A stretch of 14,246 nt of DNA from Candidatus Thiodiazotropha sp. (ex Gloverina cf. vestifex) (GCA_025656435.1 JAHXHT010000032.1:1-14246), one strand, 5' to 3'; positions 6,522 to 14,112 are shown, counted from the first letter of the stretch. Notes: generated from the sequence alone by a model not told the origin. Numbers and translations are program-made.

Positions 6522-7454
6522 TTAAAAGCGGTAATCAAAGGCCTGTTCAAAACGGTGGGCAAAGGCCTCTTTTGAGACAAAATGGTTCTGCGTTCCAGCC
6601 TGCTCGATTTTGATTGCGCCCATCAAGGCCGCAATACGGCCGGTCGTATCCCAATCCATCCCGTTCATCAGACCGAACAGAAGGCCCGCACGGTAGGCAT
6701 CACCACAACCCGTGGGATCAATCAGTGCCTTGGCCGGCGCCACGGGAATCTCATAACGCTTATCCCGGGTAATGATTTCCGATCCCTCACCACCACGGGT
6801 AACAATAACCGCCTCAACTCTTTCCGCCAGCTGCTTGAGACTCAAGCCGGTGCGCTCTGTCATCAACTTTGCTTCATAGTCATTAAAGGCAAGCCAGTTG
6901 GCCTGGTCAGCAAACTTCAGCAGACTATCGCCATCAAACATAGGCATGCCTTGACCGGGATCAAAAATGAACGGCACCCCCGATTCGGCAAACTGCGCTG
7001 CATGGTCGATCATGCCCTGTCTGCCATCGGGTGAAACCATACCCAGACTGCAATCATCAATCTTTGAGACATCGATGTCGTGAGCCTGGTTCATGGCCCC
7101 GGGATGAAAGGCCGTGATCTGGTTATCGTCCTTGTCTGTGGTGATATAGGCCTGTGCCGTATAGCTGCCAGGGACAACACGCAAATGTTCGCGACTCACA
7201 CCGCACTCATCCATCCACTTCGCATAGGGCGCAAAGTCCTCACCGATGGTACCCGCAGGCTTGCCCTTTCCACCCAGCATATTGAGATTGTATGCAATAT
7301 TCCCGGCGCAACCGCCGAACTCACGACGCATATCAGGCACCAGAAATGAGACATTCAGGATATGTACCTGCTCAGGAAGAATATGGTTCTTGAAGTGGTC
7401 ATGAAAGACCATGATGGTATCGAAGGCGAAGGATCCGCATATCAGAGCCGACAT
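6522..7454 (-). CDS. PfkB/ribokinase-family sugar or nucleoside kinase (adenosine kinase-like)
   Basis: This 310-residue cytoplasmic ATP-dependent kinase belongs to the ribokinase superfamily. The N-terminal signature is FGGCAGNIAYNLNMLGG (about residues 46-62), the NxxE motif is NDYEAK (191-196), and the C-terminal PfkB signature is DPTGCGDAYRAGLLFGL with catalytic Asp252. The overall form resembles proteobacterial proteins annotated as adenosine kinase or generic carbohydrate kinase. Substrate is not readable from sequence alone, so no gene symbol is given. The ATG at 7454 has AGAGG seven bases upstream. It is the first gene of the run that continues into moaB and lies 113 bases after gcvPB, with a hairpin between. 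Its link to molybdenum cofactor synthesis may be only transcriptional. Confidence 0.88.
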   Translation of the reverse strand: MSALICGSFAFDTIMVFHDHFKNHILPEQVHILNVSFLVPDMRREFGGCAGNIAYNLNMLGGKGKPAGTIGEDFAPYAKWMDECGVSREHLRVVPGSYTAQAYITTDKDDNQITAFHPGAMNQAHDIDVSKIDDCSLGMVSPDGRQGMIDHAAQFAESGVPFIFDPGQGMPMFDGDSLLKFADQANWLAFNDYEAKLMTERTGLSLKQLAERVEAVIVTRGGEGSEIITRDKRYEIPVAPAKALIDPTGCGDAYRAGLLFGLMNGMDWDTTGRIAALMGAIKIEQAGTQNHFVSKEAFAHRFEQAFDYRF

Positions 7455-7530
7455 ATAAAAACCTCTTTGTCGTTGCTTCTATTCAGTTCAGAAATAGTCT
7501 GCCATTCAATACGAACGACATTTGAGAGTG

Positions 7531-7552
7531 GAGATGGGAACCTACCCATCTC
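7531..7552. terminator. Hairpin between gcvPB and the kinase gene
   Basis: GAGATGGG (7531-7538) and CCCATCTC (7545-7552) form a perfect 8-bp stem with a 6-base loop, 15 bases beyond the gcvPB stop. The T-rich tract (TATTTT) lies on the plus-strand side, not after the hairpin in the gcv direction. It may therefore act as an mRNA 3' stabiliser or weak terminator, leaving partial readthrough from gcvPB into the kinase-moa genes. Confidence 0.45.
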
Positions 7553-7567
7553 TATTTTGGTAGGGCG

Positions 7568-9016
7568 TTAGCTGTCGCCCTTCCAGGCCAAATCAAGCTC
7601 ACGGGCGGCACGCACATCATCCAGACGCCGTACGGGCATGGTATGTGGCGCCTGTTTGACCAGGTCAGGCTGGGTCTCAGCCTCCTGCTTGATGGTCCGC
7701 ATGATCTCGACAAAACTGTCGAGATCCTCTTTGGCTTCAGTCTCAGTGGGTTCCACCAGCAGGCACTCCGGCACCAGCAAAGGAAAGTAGGTAGTCGGTG
7801 CATGTACCCCGTAGTCCAGCATCCGCTTGGCAAAGTCCATGGTATTGACACCGAGTTCCTTGGCCTGTTTTTTCAGTGTCAGAATGAACTCATGACTGGC
7901 ACGCCGCTCAGGATAGGCGGCATCGAAACCAACTTCCATCAGACGTTTCAGCAGGTAGTTGGCATTCAGCGAGGAGAACTCCGCGACACGACGCATGCCT
8001 TCTCGACCCAGCAGTCTGGCATAGACATAGGCCCGTAGCAGGACGCCGGCATTACCGGCGAAAGCCGACAAACGACCGATGCTCTCCGGTCGCTCTTTCT
8101 CAGTCAGCCAAACATAATCAGTACCATCATAATCGACCATCGGCACCGGTAGATAGGGTGCCAGTCGCTGGCTCACACCTACAGGTCCCGCACCTGGTCC
8201 ACCACCACCATGGGGGGTGGAGAAGGTCTTGTGTAAATTCATATGAATGACATCGAAGCCCATGTCGCCGGGTCTTACCTTTCCAAGGATGGCATTCAGA
8301 TTAGCCCCGTCATAGTAGAGTAAGCCGCCGGCTTCGTGGACAAGACCAGCGATCTCTTTGATGCGTCGCTCGAACACCCCAACAGTAGAAGGATTCGTCA
8401 ACATGATGCCGGCAGTTTGTGGTCCCAGTGCCTGCTTCAGTGCATCCAGGTCGATATCTCCATCTCGACCAGTGGGAATCTCACGAGCCTTGTAACCACA
8501 CATGACTGCAGAGGCCGGGTTGGTACCATGTGCCGCATCGGGCACCAGGATCTCACTCCGTGCGGTATCGCCTCTCGCCTCGTGATAGGCGCGGATCATT
8601 GCTACGCCGGCAAACTCACCCTGGGCACCGGCGGCAGGCGAGAGAGAAACATCGTGCATACCGGTGACATGCTTGAGGGTCTCCTGCAGATCATACATGC
8701 AGGCCATGAACCCTTGGCTGTGTGTGTCAGGCGCCAGCGGATGGCGGGAGAGAAAACCAGGCAGGCTCGCCAGTGAATTGCAGGCCCGCGGATTGTACTT
8801 CATGGTGCAGGAGCCCAACGGGTAAAAGTGGGTGTCGATGGAGAAATTCTTCTGCGACAGGCGAGTATAGTGGCGCACAGCCTGCATCTCAGAAACCTCA
8901 GGTAATCCTGCTGGACGCTTTCTTAACAGTGCATCGGGAATATCCGACAACTCCGCCATCTCAGGATTTGTCTGGGCTGTGGCCCGACGGCCAGTTCGTG
9001 AATGCTCGTAAATCAT
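7568..9016 (-). CDS. gcvPB: Glycine dehydrogenase (decarboxylating) subunit 2
   Basis: This is the PLP-binding half of the two-subunit P-protein. With GcvPA it decarboxylates glycine and passes the aminomethyl group to lipoyl-GcvH. The product has 482 residues. The PLP lysine is Lys263 in NLHKTFSTPHGGGGPGAGP. Other conserved parts are HFYPLGSCTMKYNP, SPAAGAQGEFAG, LVPDAAHGTNPASA, TNPSTVGVFE and YYDGANLNA. The C-terminal APTTYFPLLVPECLLVEPTE is also typical of the family. It lies 76 bases after gcvPA, with a small hairpin in between, and is the last of the four gcv genes. The split P-protein occurs in many bacteria, whereas E. coli has one fused chain. The separate start, gap and intact ends argue against a frameshifted fusion. 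Confidence 0.97.
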   Translation of the reverse strand: MIYEHSRTGRRATAQTNPEMAELSDIPDALLRKRPAGLPEVSEMQAVRHYTRLSQKNFSIDTHFYPLGSCTMKYNPRACNSLASLPGFLSRHPLAPDTHSQGFMACMYDLQETLKHVTGMHDVSLSPAAGAQGEFAGVAMIRAYHEARGDTARSEILVPDAAHGTNPASAVMCGYKAREIPTGRDGDIDLDALKQALGPQTAGIMLTNPSTVGVFERRIKEIAGLVHEAGGLLYYDGANLNAILGKVRPGDMGFDVIHMNLHKTFSTPHGGGGPGAGPVGVSQRLAPYLPVPMVDYDGTDYVWLTEKERPESIGRLSAFAGNAGVLLRAYVYARLLGREGMRRVAEFSSLNANYLLKRLMEVGFDAAYPERRASHEFILTLKKQAKELGVNTMDFAKRMLDYGVHAPTTYFPLLVPECLLVEPTETEAKEDLDSFVEIMRTIKQEAETQPDLVKQAPHTMPVRRLDDVRAARELDLAWKGDS

Positions 9017-9076
9017 CTCAATCCCATGTCGACCGCTGAAGTCCCGGTCTTGTGTGTCAGTTCGTTATGGCGATTG

Positions 9077-9091
9077 GCGGATAACATCCGC
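9077..9091. other. Small hairpin between gcvPA and gcvPB
   Basis: GCGGAT (9077-9082) and ATCCGC (9086-9091) form a 6-bp stem with a 3-base loop, ending one base past the gcvPA stop codon. No T-run follows on the minus strand, so it is not an intrinsic terminator. It could influence mRNA stability or the ratio of the two subunits. Confidence 0.35.
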
Positions 9092-9092
9092 T

Positions 9093-10490
9093 TCACCAAT
9101 CCGGTTTAAGCTGGCAGGGTGTCTGTACCTGTGCCGCAATAACCCGCTCAAGCTTGCTACGGTATTGCTCGATATCCTCTTCACCACGCAGTTCGGTGGC
9201 ACACACCAGAATGGCACTGTCCAGTTCCGGGTAGTCATCGCTCAGATCGAACCCACCCAGTACATTGTGCGCAGCCAAGGCTTTTAGCGCGTCTTTCGCA
9301 GACAGCGGCAACTTTAATACCCGCTCGTGAAATACGGGTCCCTCGAAGACAGATTCGACCTGGGGAAGGCTGCAGAGCGCCTGCGACAGTTTTTCGGTAT
9401 TCCCGTGACAGGCCGCTGCCATGTGTTGTAACCCTTCGCCACCCATGATCGCCATGTGGATAGTCGCTGCGGTCACCATCAAACCTTGGTTGGTGCAGAT
9501 ATTCGAGGTCGCCTTGGAGCGCCGGATATGCTGTTCACGTGCCTGTAGGGTCAGGGCATAGCCGGGCTTGCCGTCCAGGTCCACCGTCTTACCAATGATG
9601 CGGCCAGGCATCTGGCGCACCAGCTTTTCCCGACAGCAGAGAAAGCCGAAATAGGGCCCACCGGAAGCCAATGGAGCACCCATCGGCTGACCTTCGCCAC
9701 AGCAGATATCGGCGCCATCCTCTCCCCATTCGCCCGCTGGCTTAAGGATGGACATGGCAAGTGGATTCACGATTGCAATCGCCAGCATGCCGTTTGCATG
9801 TGCCCACTCGGTCAGCTCATCCACATTCTCCAGCACCCCGAAGAAGTTGGGTTGAGGAATTACCAACGCAGCAAAATCCTCACCGGCGTATTGTTCAAGC
9901 GCTGACGTATCTATTTTACCTGTCTTGCCGTCATAGCCGACCTCGACCAGCTCAATCCCCTGATTGCGTACAATGCTGTGTGCCACTCTGCGATAGAGTG
10001 GATGCAATGTGCGTGGCATCAAAATACGACCAGACTTCGACTTGCGATTGGCGCGTACTGCCATCAGCACGGCTTCCGCCAGTGCCGAGGCGCCGTCATA
10101 GAGCGAGGCGTTCGAGACATCCATACCGGTCAAGGCCGTCATCATCGACTGGTACTCATAGAGCAGCTGCAAAGTACCCTGGCTTGCCTCGGCCTGATAC
10201 GGGGTATAGGCCGTATAAAACTCACCACGGGTCGTCAGCTGCCAAACGGCGGCCGGGATGTGATGATCGTATGCACCGGCACCCAGAAAACAGAGAGGCT
10301 GCCCATCTTCTCGGGCGCGCGCCTGCATTAACCGGGAGACTTCCATCTCAGGCATTCCTGCCGGAATGGCCTTTAACTCGTCACAACGTAGTTCATCAGG
10401 AATCTCGTCGAACAGTGTATCGATGCTATCGACACCGATGACTGCGAGCATCTCCTGAATATCATCTTCAGTATGGGGAATGAATGGCAT
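9093..10490 (-). CDS. gcvPA: Glycine dehydrogenase (decarboxylating) subunit 1
   Basis: This is the N-terminal-type subunit of the heteromeric P-protein and forms the active glycine decarboxylase with GcvPB. At 465 residues it has the normal size. Diagnostic stretches are MPFIPHTEDDIQEMLAVIGV at the start, FLGAGAYDHHIPAAV, EFYTAYTPYQAEASQGTLQ, MDVSNASLYDGASALAEAVL, GEGQPMGAPLASGGPYFGFL and RRSKATSNICTNQGLM. It lacks the PLP lysine, as expected for this subunit. The ATG at 10490 is preceded by AGAGAC and lies 14 bases after the gcvH stop, within the glycine-controlled operon. The frame is intact. Confidence 0.97.
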   Translation of the reverse strand: MPFIPHTEDDIQEMLAVIGVDSIDTLFDEIPDELRCDELKAIPAGMPEMEVSRLMQARAREDGQPLCFLGAGAYDHHIPAAVWQLTTRGEFYTAYTPYQAEASQGTLQLLYEYQSMMTALTGMDVSNASLYDGASALAEAVLMAVRANRKSKSGRILMPRTLHPLYRRVAHSIVRNQGIELVEVGYDGKTGKIDTSALEQYAGEDFAALVIPQPNFFGVLENVDELTEWAHANGMLAIAIVNPLAMSILKPAGEWGEDGADICCGEGQPMGAPLASGGPYFGFLCCREKLVRQMPGRIIGKTVDLDGKPGYALTLQAREQHIRRSKATSNICTNQGLMVTAATIHMAIMGGEGLQHMAAACHGNTEKLSQALCSLPQVESVFEGPVFHERVLKLPLSAKDALKALAAHNVLGGFDLSDDYPELDSAILVCATELRGEEDIEQYRSKLERVIAAQVQTPCQLKPDW

Positions 10491-10504
10491 GACCGTCTCT
10501 TTGT

Positions 10505-10900
10505 TTAGTAGCCTTCCTCGGCAACCAGCGCATCGTAAGCGTCAGCATCCAGCAGGCTGTCTAGTTCACCAGCATCATCGAGTTTGACTTTGAACATCCA
10601 GCCGTTGCCGAATGCATTTTCATTGATCGTCTCGGGGGCATCATCAAGTGACTCATTGACTTCGATGACTTCACCAGTGACCGGACTGTAGACGTCAGAG
10701 GCAGCTTTCACCGACTCGACCACGGCACAATCACTACCAGCCTCAACCTTTGCGCCAACTTCCGGCAGGTCAACAAAGACCAGGTCGCCAAGCAACTCTT
10801 GGGCATGTTCAGAAATACCGATGGTAGCGGTACCATCGCCTTCATCTCTGAGCCATTCGTGGGACTTGGCATAACGGAGTTCCTTAGGTGTGTCACTCAT
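10505..10900 (-). CDS. gcvH: Glycine cleavage system H protein
   Basis: GcvH is the lipoyl-carrying shuttle that moves the aminomethyl group from the P-protein to the T-protein and is reoxidised by lipoamide dehydrogenase (not in this window). The product has 131 residues, close to E. coli GcvH. The lipoylated residue is Lys65 in VVESVKAASDVYSPVTGEV, and RYAKSHEWLRDEGDGTATIG and NENAFGNGWMFKVKL complete the family pattern. The frame begins upstream at 10921, but the ATG at 10900 is chosen because AGGA lies eight bases before it and the protein then starts MSDTPKELRYAKSHEW, as usual for the family. It lies 85 bases after gcvT. Confidence 0.97.
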   Translation of the reverse strand: MSDTPKELRYAKSHEWLRDEGDGTATIGISEHAQELLGDLVFVDLPEVGAKVEAGSDCAVVESVKAASDVYSPVTGEVIEVNESLDDAPETINENAFGNGWMFKVKLDDAGELDSLLDADAYDALVAEEGY

Positions 10901-10956
10901 GATCTTGATCCTGTCTGTCAATAGGTTGGTTGATGGACGTCGAATTCTGGCCCGTC

Positions 10957-10962
10957 ATTATA
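10957..10962 (-). promoter_or_regulatory. Possible internal promoter -10 box before gcvH
   Basis: On the minus strand the gcvT-gcvH spacer contains a perfect TATAAT about 57 bases before the gcvH ATG. No good -35 box or extended -10 TG is at the right distance (CATTTA at 17 bases is poor). If active it would give extra GcvH independent of the glycine switch. Confidence 0.3.
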
Positions 10963-10985
10963 TCTCTTCACGATGGCAATAAATG

Positions 10986-12074
10986 CTAACCCAGCTGAGA
11001 CTCACCATGGCGCACGAAAGGCGGTTTTACTACCTGGGCAGAGACCCGCTTGCCACGAATCTCGACCTCACATGTCTCACCGATTCCGGATTTGACCCGC
11101 GCGAAGGCGATGGAGCGTTCCAGCGTCGGTGCAAAACCACCTGAGGTAATCTCACCGATCGGCTCATCGCCGTCAAATAATTTCAAATGGTTACGCAGCA
11201 CCCCTCGGCCGGTCAAGACCAGACCGATGAATCGTTGCTTTTCCGGGTCTGAACGCTGAGCCTGCAACACGCTTCGCCCGATAAAGTCTCTATCTTCCGG
11301 CTCCCAGGAGACGGCCCACCCAAGACCGGACTCCAGTGGCGAGGTCTCCTCATCCATGTCGACGCCATAGAGATTCATGCCTGCCTCTAAACGCAGGGTA
11401 TCCCGTGCACCAAGACCGCAGGGGGCAACACCCGCATCAGTCAGGCTTTTCCAAAACGACTCAGCCTGATCCCCCGGCAGCATGATCTCAAAACCATCCT
11501 CCCCGGTGTAGCCGGTTCGGGCAAGAAACCAGTCGCCATCCATTATCGCATTGAAAGGTTTGAGTTCTGCACCCGCTTTCTGCAACGTCTCAGACATCCG
11601 GGACAAGGCCTTGGTTCTTGCATTTGGCCCCTGTACAGCGATCATCGCCAGGTCACGTCGCGGCGTTATGGTCAGGTCATAACCTGTTGTCTGTTTCTCC
11701 AGCCAGGCCAGGTCTTTCTCGGTGGTGCCCGCATTGACCACCATACGAAACCAGTCATCGCTTAAATAGTAAACGATTAGATCATCCACCACGCCCCCCT
11801 GCTCGTTGAGCATGCAGGAGTAGAGCGCCTTGCCCGTGGTCTTCAACTTGTCCACATCATTGGCGAGTAGATAGCGCAGATAGGGCTTCGCCTGAGGCCC
11901 TTTGAGATCCACAACCGTCATATGAGAGACATCGAACATACCGGCATCCCGGCGGACCTGGTGATGTTCCTCCAGTTGGGAACCGTAATGAAGCGGCATA
12001 TCCCAACCACCAAAGGGTACCATCTTGCCCCCCATGGCCTTGTGGGTCTCGTATAGAACGGTCTGTTTTTCCAT
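10986..12074 (-). CDS. gcvT: Aminomethyltransferase (glycine cleavage T protein)
   Basis: GcvT releases ammonia from the aminomethyl-lipoyl H protein and transfers the one-carbon unit to tetrahydrofolate, giving 5,10-methylene-tetrahydrofolate, the cofactor used by ThyA. The product has 362 residues, against 364 in E. coli. Family features are MVPFGGWDMPLHYG, DAGMFDVSHM, LNEQGGVVDDLIVYY with an Asp pair near residue 97 that contains the catalytic acid, ARTGYTGEDGFEIMLPG, GLGARDTLRLEAGMNLYG and the C-terminal GGFAPTLERSIAFARV. The frame opens further up at 12110, inside the terminator hairpin of the leader. The ATG at 12074, preceded by GGGAG, gives the normal MEKQTVLYETH start. It is the first gene of the gcvT-gcvH-gcvPA-gcvPB operon and lies directly behind the riboswitch. 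Confidence 0.97.
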   Translation of the reverse strand: MEKQTVLYETHKAMGGKMVPFGGWDMPLHYGSQLEEHHQVRRDAGMFDVSHMTVVDLKGPQAKPYLRYLLANDVDKLKTTGKALYSCMLNEQGGVVDDLIVYYLSDDWFRMVVNAGTTEKDLAWLEKQTTGYDLTITPRRDLAMIAVQGPNARTKALSRMSETLQKAGAELKPFNAIMDGDWFLARTGYTGEDGFEIMLPGDQAESFWKSLTDAGVAPCGLGARDTLRLEAGMNLYGVDMDEETSPLESGLGWAVSWEPEDRDFIGRSVLQAQRSDPEKQRFIGLVLTGRGVLRNHLKLFDGDEPIGEITSGGFAPTLERSIAFARVKSGIGETCEVEIRGKRVSAQVVKPPFVRHGESQLG

Positions 12075-12097
12075 CGCTTGCTCCCAGCTCATAACGC

Positions 12098-12133
12098 AAA
12101 AAGGCGGCACAAGGGGAATCCCCCTGCGCCGCC
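12098..12133 (-). terminator. Intrinsic terminator of the glycine riboswitch (expression platform)
   Basis: On the minus strand GGCGGCGCAGGGG pairs with CCCCTTGTGCCGCC (one bulge, one G-U pair), giving about 13 base pairs with a 4-base loop, followed at once by TTTTT at 12102-12098. It ends 24 bases before the gcvT ATG. It begins one base after the 3' strand of P1 of the second aptamer. Weak extra pairs between that strand (CAGAG) and the U-run could let P1 and the extended terminator compete. Confidence 0.88.
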
Positions 12134-12134
12134 C

Positions 12135-12324
12135 CTCTGTCCAAAACCTGAGAGTTTGGCACTGTTACAGAGTGCCTGCCCCGTCGGTGGGTGTGGTTAC
12201 ACCGCTCTCCAGAGTCGACCTAAGTCCATAAGCATGAACTTACCCCCACGGTCCTTTTGCCTGAGCGATTCCGGGCGGAATTGCGCCTTCGGCGTCGGTG
12301 CTGAACCGATCTCTCCCACGAGGG
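12135..12324 (-). ncRNA. Tandem glycine riboswitch
   Basis: Two glycine aptamers lie in the gcvT leader. Aptamer 1 (12324-12243) has P1 strands CCCTCGTG and CGTGGGGG and the conserved elements GGGAGAG, GCCGAAGGCGCAA and CGCTCAGGCAAAAGGACC. Aptamer 2 (12214-12135) has P1 strands CTCTG and CAGAG, with GGAGAG, ACCGACGGGGCAGG, AACTCTCAGG and GGACAGAG. The linker (12242-12215) is 28 bases and contains its own 7-bp hairpin, TAAGTTC with GGACTTA. In known cases glycine binding turns on gcv transcription by preventing terminator formation. The terminator directly downstream fits an ON switch here. Aptamer 2 departs from the consensus at GACGGGGCAG and at the GGTTTTGGAC junction. Confidence 0.95.
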
Positions 12325-12339
12325 CTGGGTCGAGCCGAG

Positions 12340-12368
12340 ACTATACCCTGCCCTCCCAGGATTGCCAA
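12340..12368 (-). promoter_or_regulatory. Sigma70-type promoter of the gcv operon
   Basis: On the minus strand TTGGCA (12368-12363) is separated by exactly 17 bases from TATAGT (12345-12340). Transcription would start near 12333, eight or nine bases before the first P1 strand of the riboswitch. Spacing and position make this the likely single promoter of the glycine cleavage operon. It lies 26 bases after the stop of the lipoprotein gene. Confidence 0.8.
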
Positions 12369-12393
12369 TGCAGAAAAACCTTACTTTCTCTGA

Positions 12394-13998
12394 TTATCTC
12401 TGGTCATCGACAACCACGACCGCATCTGCGGTTAGGCTGTCCGTCCCACACTGCCCGCTGACACCGATCTCCTGTCCCGCCTCCAGGACACCGCCGGGCG
12501 AAACATCGACCGTCGTGTTGGTGATCGTAACAGTGGTGACTGTTGCATCCGGACTCAGTAGCACAGTTAGATCACCTGTAACACCACAGGGTGTGGTACC
12601 CGCCTCAGGTATCAACGTAAAGCCACCCGTGACCAAACCACCAATCGTTCCTGCAGCGGCTACCCGGCCATCCATGTCAGTATCGACGATGACAACCGCA
12701 GCCTTGAAAGGATCTAACGGAGTTATCTGCACACCATCCACTTTTAGCATTCGAGGTACGAGAATGGCTGTATAGTCGAGTATCTCCCCACCCTTGGAAA
12801 GAATACGCGTACCGTTGAAGCCAGCGGGATCCTGCAGACCCACAGTGACAACATCCGGAGTGTGCATGGTAAAGCCGTTTATGTCAGCATCGGTGGCAGT
12901 AGTACTATAGGCTTGGCTGAACACACCCATCTCAACAGCCAACCCATCCAGTGCAAGTCGCGGACGGTGATCGGTAACCACCCCACCTTGGTCGTCAATC
13001 AGAATGGTTCCATCAGGCAACACCAAGGTGGCATCAAGACAGTCCACATCATCCGGATACGGTTGGGAGGCCGCATCAAAAGCCGTATCCCATATTCGAC
13101 AGAGATCGCTACCAGGCAGTGATGATGCCGGGATGTCCGGTATCTCATCATTAATCACCAGGGTTCGCACCAACCCAACCACCGCTGCCGACTGACTCAG
13201 GTTGCCTTCCACTAACAGGTCGGCCAACGGGGCCGCATCACCACCGAGTGTTACGTTGTCAAAGAAGGCAGAATCCGTCCCCAAACTGACCGTCACACAA
13301 TCCCGGCCGTTCACTTGATGCGTTGGAAGCGCACCACACAACAACAGGCTTTGATCCGTGGCGTTGATGTCTTCAATCACACCTTCCACCCGTACCAACT
13401 TACCGCTGAAACTTTGATTGATCACATCAACAAAGACCACCGGACGAAAGCTATACGTGGTCTTACTACCCGTCTGTACGATATGGATAGAGTTACCGGC
13501 ATCCATGTCGAGTTGAAGCGTAACGGATGCGCCCGGCGACACCATGAAGCAGTTCCTCGCCAACAGATCGAGCTTTCCATTACCGGGTAATTTGGGGAAA
13601 TAGCTGGAACCATCTGCCGCCAGCACCAGTTCCAGACCATCAGGATCGGTCAGCGTGAGTCTGACCTTGCAATAAGTACCAACCGGCACATCATCACGGA
13701 AAGTGAAGGGCACAGACTCATTTCGCAGTCGCAGTAAATCCACCGTCTCTGCAGGCCCATCAAACAAGGCCGTTTTACCACCATCACCGCCAATCAACTC
13801 CACGCGTTCGATGGTTGCATTGATCGCAGAGAAAAGAGCGGGATCGGCCGGTGCATCGGTCAACATGATGCCCACAGAACCCGTCTTGCCTGAGGTAGCC
13901 GTTGAAGAGGAAGAACCACCACCACCGCAGGCGGTCAACATGGCAAGGAGAAACAGCGTCAAAGGCAACACAATCCAAGTCAGGGGGCGCCTAAACAT
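12394..13998 (-). CDS. DUF4382-type lipoprotein
   Basis: This 534-residue exported protein has a lipoprotein signal peptide: MFRRPLTWIVLPLTLFLLAM followed by the lipobox LTAC with Cys24 as the lipidation site, then a flexible Gly/Ser linker (about residues 25-40). The N-terminal domain (about 40-190) begins GSVGIMLTDAPADPALFSAI and IERVELIGG, the pattern of DUF4382, a domain of unknown function. The rest is beta-rich with no family I recognise. It carries two DxDx(N/D)G loops, DADING (370-375) and DTDMDG (439-444), resembling calcium-binding turns, and eight further cysteines that might form disulfides in the periplasm or at the surface. GAGGAG precedes the ATG by nine bases. It is monocistronic by position, and no terminator separates it from the gcv promoter. 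Residue after Cys24 is Gly, which does not indicate inner-membrane retention. Confidence 0.8.
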   Translation of the reverse strand: MFRRPLTWIVLPLTLFLLAMLTACGGGGSSSSTATSGKTGSVGIMLTDAPADPALFSAINATIERVELIGGDGGKTALFDGPAETVDLLRLRNESVPFTFRDDVPVGTYCKVRLTLTDPDGLELVLAADGSSYFPKLPGNGKLDLLARNCFMVSPGASVTLQLDMDAGNSIHIVQTGSKTTYSFRPVVFVDVINQSFSGKLVRVEGVIEDINATDQSLLLCGALPTHQVNGRDCVTVSLGTDSAFFDNVTLGGDAAPLADLLVEGNLSQSAAVVGLVRTLVINDEIPDIPASSLPGSDLCRIWDTAFDAASQPYPDDVDCLDATLVLPDGTILIDDQGGVVTDHRPRLALDGLAVEMGVFSQAYSTTATDADINGFTMHTPDVVTVGLQDPAGFNGTRILSKGGEILDYTAILVPRMLKVDGVQITPLDPFKAAVVIVDTDMDGRVAAAGTIGGLVTGGFTLIPEAGTTPCGVTGDLTVLLSPDATVTTVTITNTTVDVSPGGVLEAGQEIGVSGQCGTDSLTADAVVVVDDQR

Positions 13999-14112
13999 GA
14001 TGAACTCTCCTCAGGGTATCTTTTTCTGTATATCACCCCAATATATGCCACGCCAGGCAGCCTGATAAATGCCATATCTGCAAAAGATTGCAATACGCAT
14101 CACGAAAGGATT

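Noticed and set aside
9761..10441. 226-codon plus-strand frame inside gcvPA
   Set aside because: It is antisense to a well-conserved enzyme, is low in complexity (many Arg, Pro, Ser, His) and matches no family; it is a shadow of gcvPA.
7568..10490. gcvPA and gcvPB as a frameshifted single gcvP
   Set aside because: Each has its own start, an intact family N- and C-terminus, and a 76-base gap; the two-subunit P-protein is a known natural form.
12362..12775. 137-codon plus-strand frame over the lipoprotein 3' end
   Set aside because: The Thr/Ser/Pro-rich translation is what the reverse complement of a Val/Gly/Thr-rich beta protein produces; it also starts inside the gcv promoter.
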